Below are positions 61,130-64,000 of a stretch of 64,000 nt of DNA, piece by piece. The stretch is taken from NCBI RefSeq assembly GCF_030272615.1, contig NC_081413.1:722017649-722081648 (forward strand). The letters run 5' to 3'. This DNA comes from Cryptomeria japonica. Lineage: Eukaryota > Streptophyta > Pinopsida > Cupressales > Cupressaceae. Under the pieces are notes generated by a model. It worked only from the letters and a program-made list of their open reading frames with translations. It searched no databases and was not told the DNA's origin. Within the stretch, counting starts at the first letter, position 1; the number at the start of each line of letters is the position of its first letter. Made by a program: the position numbers and the translations under genes.

Positions 61130-61470
61130 TATTTAAATTTTTTATTTTCCTTTATAATGACATTTAAATGTATCAAATCATCTTGATAGACAACCATTAT
61201 TTCATTTATAAGGTTTGCAAAGATGACATCCATAGCTCTTTGGAATATGCCTCAAACATTCTTCAACACAAATGACATTAAAACATAAATTATAAATTTT
61301 CTCTCAGATTCCTTCATCGTTACTTGGTTGTAACCTGGGAAACCATCCATCATAGGCATCAACTTCGACCTTATTACCCATTGCAATAGATGGTCTATAC
61401 TACATAGTATATACCATTTACAATCTAATGTGATTTTACAAGATTTTTCATCTAACATTTAATAGTCTTG
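61130..61470 (-). pseudogene. Gypsy reverse transcriptase relic, minus strand
   Basis: Read on the minus strand: MMDGFPGYNQVTMKESERKF, then YVLMSFVLKNV, then a stop, then AMDVIFANLINEIMVVYQDD. The last is the Y-x-DD active-site region. It is nearly the same family as the plus-strand relic at 455-800; the preceding sequence GTATAGACCATCTnTTGCAA is also shared. Only this piece is recognisable. It lies between two direct repeats that may be its LTRs. Confidence 0.8.
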
Positions 61471-61798
61471 TGAATCCAATCTATTGTATATAACTAACTT
61501 GAATGGATGTTTGAAATATTCCTAAGGGTTTCATTGGTTAAATTTTATAGGGTGCCTCACATTCAAAGTTCACTTTTCTCTATGCTTGTGTTTCAATTGT
61601 ACCCCAAAAGTCTTATTCAATAGACCTCAATGAGTGGGGCCTTGAGTATTTAATATTCATACTCTCGGTTCCATGATCGCGAGGCAATGATTATATATAT
61701 GAATCAAGGTTTGACTTGTGGCATGATAATGGAATGGACTATGAGTCAAAGGAATCAAGAATAGACACATGACAAGCTCTATCAACTTTTGTTGATCC

Positions 61799-62900
61799 TT
61801 TGGCCAAATTGTGAGTTCCCAAACATGAGGAAGTAGATACGATCTAATTAAACTGGATCTATTATTGTCTACAAATCCATGGATTTAAGATCTCATGCAA
61901 GCTTAATGAAAATTTGACTCAAGATTCTTTCAAGTCTGTCCAATAGTCTCACTAAATCTCTAAGTTTGACAATATCAAATGTGAGAAAGTGACTCAATTG
62001 AATTTGATTAAATCATCCAAGGGTTGATACCCTATTCCAAAGTTCCTATTTTGGCACAAACAAGGAGGATGCTAACAAGGTTGTGGAATTTAGCTTCACA
62101 CTTGCTATTTTGGGCATTAAATTCTTCTAATTTCATTATATAAGGTGAAACAATTTTTCTTGACATGTTATAGACGAATAATGTTGTAGGGGGCATTTTT
62201 AGAATGTTGCTTGACACTTAAGTAAATGATACTTGTTCTTTTTCTATCCTTTTATCAACTTTTTTCCTTAATGTGAAATTAATTGTACTGAAAGAATGTG
62301 AAAATCAATAAAAGATGTTTAATGAATCCCTTTGTGGTATTCTCTCACCTTTTATCATAATGAAGGACATAATAAAGAAAATAAAAAAGTTACGAGCCTT
62401 AGGACTAGAATTTATTTTTGTGGTGTAATTTATCTTGTATGATGCATGGATTAAATATCCAAGACTCTTGTTTGTGAAAAGGGATACTTTTCCTAAATAA
62501 AAGGAAGGGGAAAAGTAAGACTACAATCTAGTAATGTTATATGTCTATTGAGTCACTATATGCAAAGATGACTTGGAGGAATGAGGTATTGTGATCTACA
62601 ACTTCATAAATGGCATATGTCAAACATATAAATGCAAAAAAAATTCTAATTAAGACAACAAAATATCATAAAGCCTCCTGAATAATTTGATTGCAAGAAA
62701 GAGGTAGAAATTATATTACATTTATTTCATTCCTTTTTCAACTTTTGAGTCACAAAAAGAAATTGATAGAAATCGTGTCTATATATTTCAAACCCTTCTT
62801 GACTACACTTTGTTCCCTAATTTGTTGCCAATTTTCGACAAACTTTATGTTTCTATCAAATCTAGTGTTTATTTATACAATGCACTCACGATAATCTACC
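61799..62900. repeat. Direct repeat copy 2 (possible LTR)
   Basis: Partner of 56562-57425. It contains about 300 bp extra at roughly 61915-62215, either an insertion here or a deletion in copy 1. Its right end meets the LINE relic. Confidence 0.7.
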
Positions 62901-64000
62901 TATTTTCTATTTAATGGACTTCAAAAAAGTCTTTGACATTGTGCCTAGAGACAAACTTTGGAAAAGGATAGAGGGACTCCAGAGTTGGAATGAGCTTAGA
63001 GTGGTAGTGCATAGGTTTTATGAGAAGGTTAGAGCTAAAATCATAACCAAAGAGGGTATGTCTGAATGCTTTGGTAATGTTATTGGATTAAAACAAGGTT
63101 GCCCGATCTCCCCCACTTTGTTTGGCTTGTACATTGATAAACTTGAATAATTGCTAAAAAAAAACTATTGGGGAGGACATCCATCTAGCTGGTTATGTGA
63201 TGAAGATATTTCGTTATGAAAACAGTCTTGTTCTAATTACAAAAGCTTTCCACAGTTTGAGAGAACATCTGAATTCCTTAAAGCTCTTTCATTAGGAGGT
63301 TGAGATGTGAGTGAAAACTAGCAGGACCAATGTCATAATATTATTTATAGGTGAATTTAATCATTGAAGGAAAACCATTAGAAATTGTAGAAGAATGCTA
63401 GTTCTTGGGAATTTATTTTCACAATAGGCTCAATTGGGAGACATGTCGAACAAAATAGATTCAAGGGGGTTGGAGAGATTCTTTTCTATTGTAGAACAAG
63501 TGTAGACAAGCAAAGTTATGGGATTGGAAAACCAAGAAAACTCTTTTTAGTTTGTTGGTCACACCAATTGTACTATATGGTTGTGAGTTTTGGGGGAGCA
63601 ACTTATCAAATCACAAATGAAAGTAGCTAAAAAGAATTCAAAAGCATCTTATCACTAGTAGTTTCAAATTCAAATCAATGGTCCCTTACAAGATTCTCTT
63701 AGCTAAAGTAGGAATGTTTTTTTATGGAATATTTAGTGATAATCCATTTTCTAAGTAATCTAAAAAGGTGGAGAACATGGATGAACATTGTTGGCCCAAA
63801 ATGGTTGTTGGCGAGAAGCTAAATCATAGAAGGAATATGTGGATGAAGTAAAACAAGTGGATTAGAAATTGGGATATTAGCTTGCAAAAAATGCCCCAAC
63901 ACTAATGAAGAGAAAATGTTTTGTGTTAGAAAAATTTAAGACTGTCATGTGGACAAAGAAAATTGGTCGAAAAAAGCCCATTATGTTAAAGAGTTCAATC
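62900..64000 (+). pseudogene. LINE (non-LTR retrotransposon) reverse transcriptase relic
   Basis: Plus-strand frames carry non-LTR reverse transcriptase motifs. FYLMDFKKVFDIVPRDKLW contains the first catalytic Asp region at about 62905-62960. Then come RFYEKVRAKI, and IGLKQGCPISPTLFGLYIDKLE at about 63080-63150. After a stop there is a shifted frame with the palm continuation, and near 63560-63600 LLVTPIVLYGCEFWG, corresponding to the family's L-x-P-x-L-L-Y-G-x-E-x-W segment. Stops and frameshifts are frequent, and the element runs off the right edge. Endonuclease was not seen; the 5' part is missing or decayed. Confidence 0.82.

Overview
The window is AT-rich, intron-bearing nuclear plant DNA built almost entirely from mobile elements of different ages, nested in one another, plus microsatellites and tandem arrays. 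A gymnosperm, probably a conifer, is the best guess. Reasons are the large decayed LTR elements (a Tat-type Ty3/gypsy element of about 16 kb), a Penelope-like GIY-YIG fragment (the Dryad group of Penelope-like elements is known from conifers), and the lack of any recognisable intact cellular gene. The organism is an inference; no marker gene is present.

Layout. 1-450 CT-rich simple sequence. 455-2830 decayed Ty3/gypsy pol, plus strand. 4415-7545 truncated Ty1/copia element (LTR, primer site, gag, protease, pre-integrase). 7861-8070 cluster of GAACCCCC motifs. 8845-9076 microsatellites. 10378-10620 81-bp tandem repeat. 11350-12432 less AT-rich segment ending in telobox-bearing 80-bp repeats. 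12590-13945 about 96-bp satellite. 14358-15550 possible plus-strand LTR and leader. 15554-19159 minus-strand gypsy-type element, of which the 5' LTR, primer site and gag-like ORF remain.

19160-52440 is a nest. An unidentified, decayed coding sequence (four pieces, about 2.7 kb) is split by three insertions: a solo LTR (19869-21503, duplication CAAAG), a 12.8-kb DNA transposon (21537-34315, duplication CCTGATTG), and a complete minus-strand Tat-type gypsy element (35436-51636).

The DNA transposon is the most interesting object here. It has matching terminal inverted repeats and clusters of a GCGTACGC palindrome near both ends. It carries two convergent, intron-containing genes. One is a decayed transposase of about 909 residues with a D-D-E-like core. 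The other is a gene of ten exons for an unrecognised cysteine-containing protein. A 359-bp tandem array of about 6.4 copies lies between them. Terminal repeats, candidate binding palindromes and transposase would form one mobilisation unit; the role of the second protein is unknown.

53076-56194 is a separate element with inverted repeats of about 110-150 bp. It encloses a (TA)60 tract and the Penelope-like fragment (54530-55200, minus). 56562-62900 holds two diverged direct repeats flanking a minus-strand gypsy reverse transcriptase relic, and 62900-64000 is a decayed LINE running off the window.

No tRNA, rRNA, CRISPR array or operon was seen. All splice sites, frames and homologies were read by eye, without alignment or database search.
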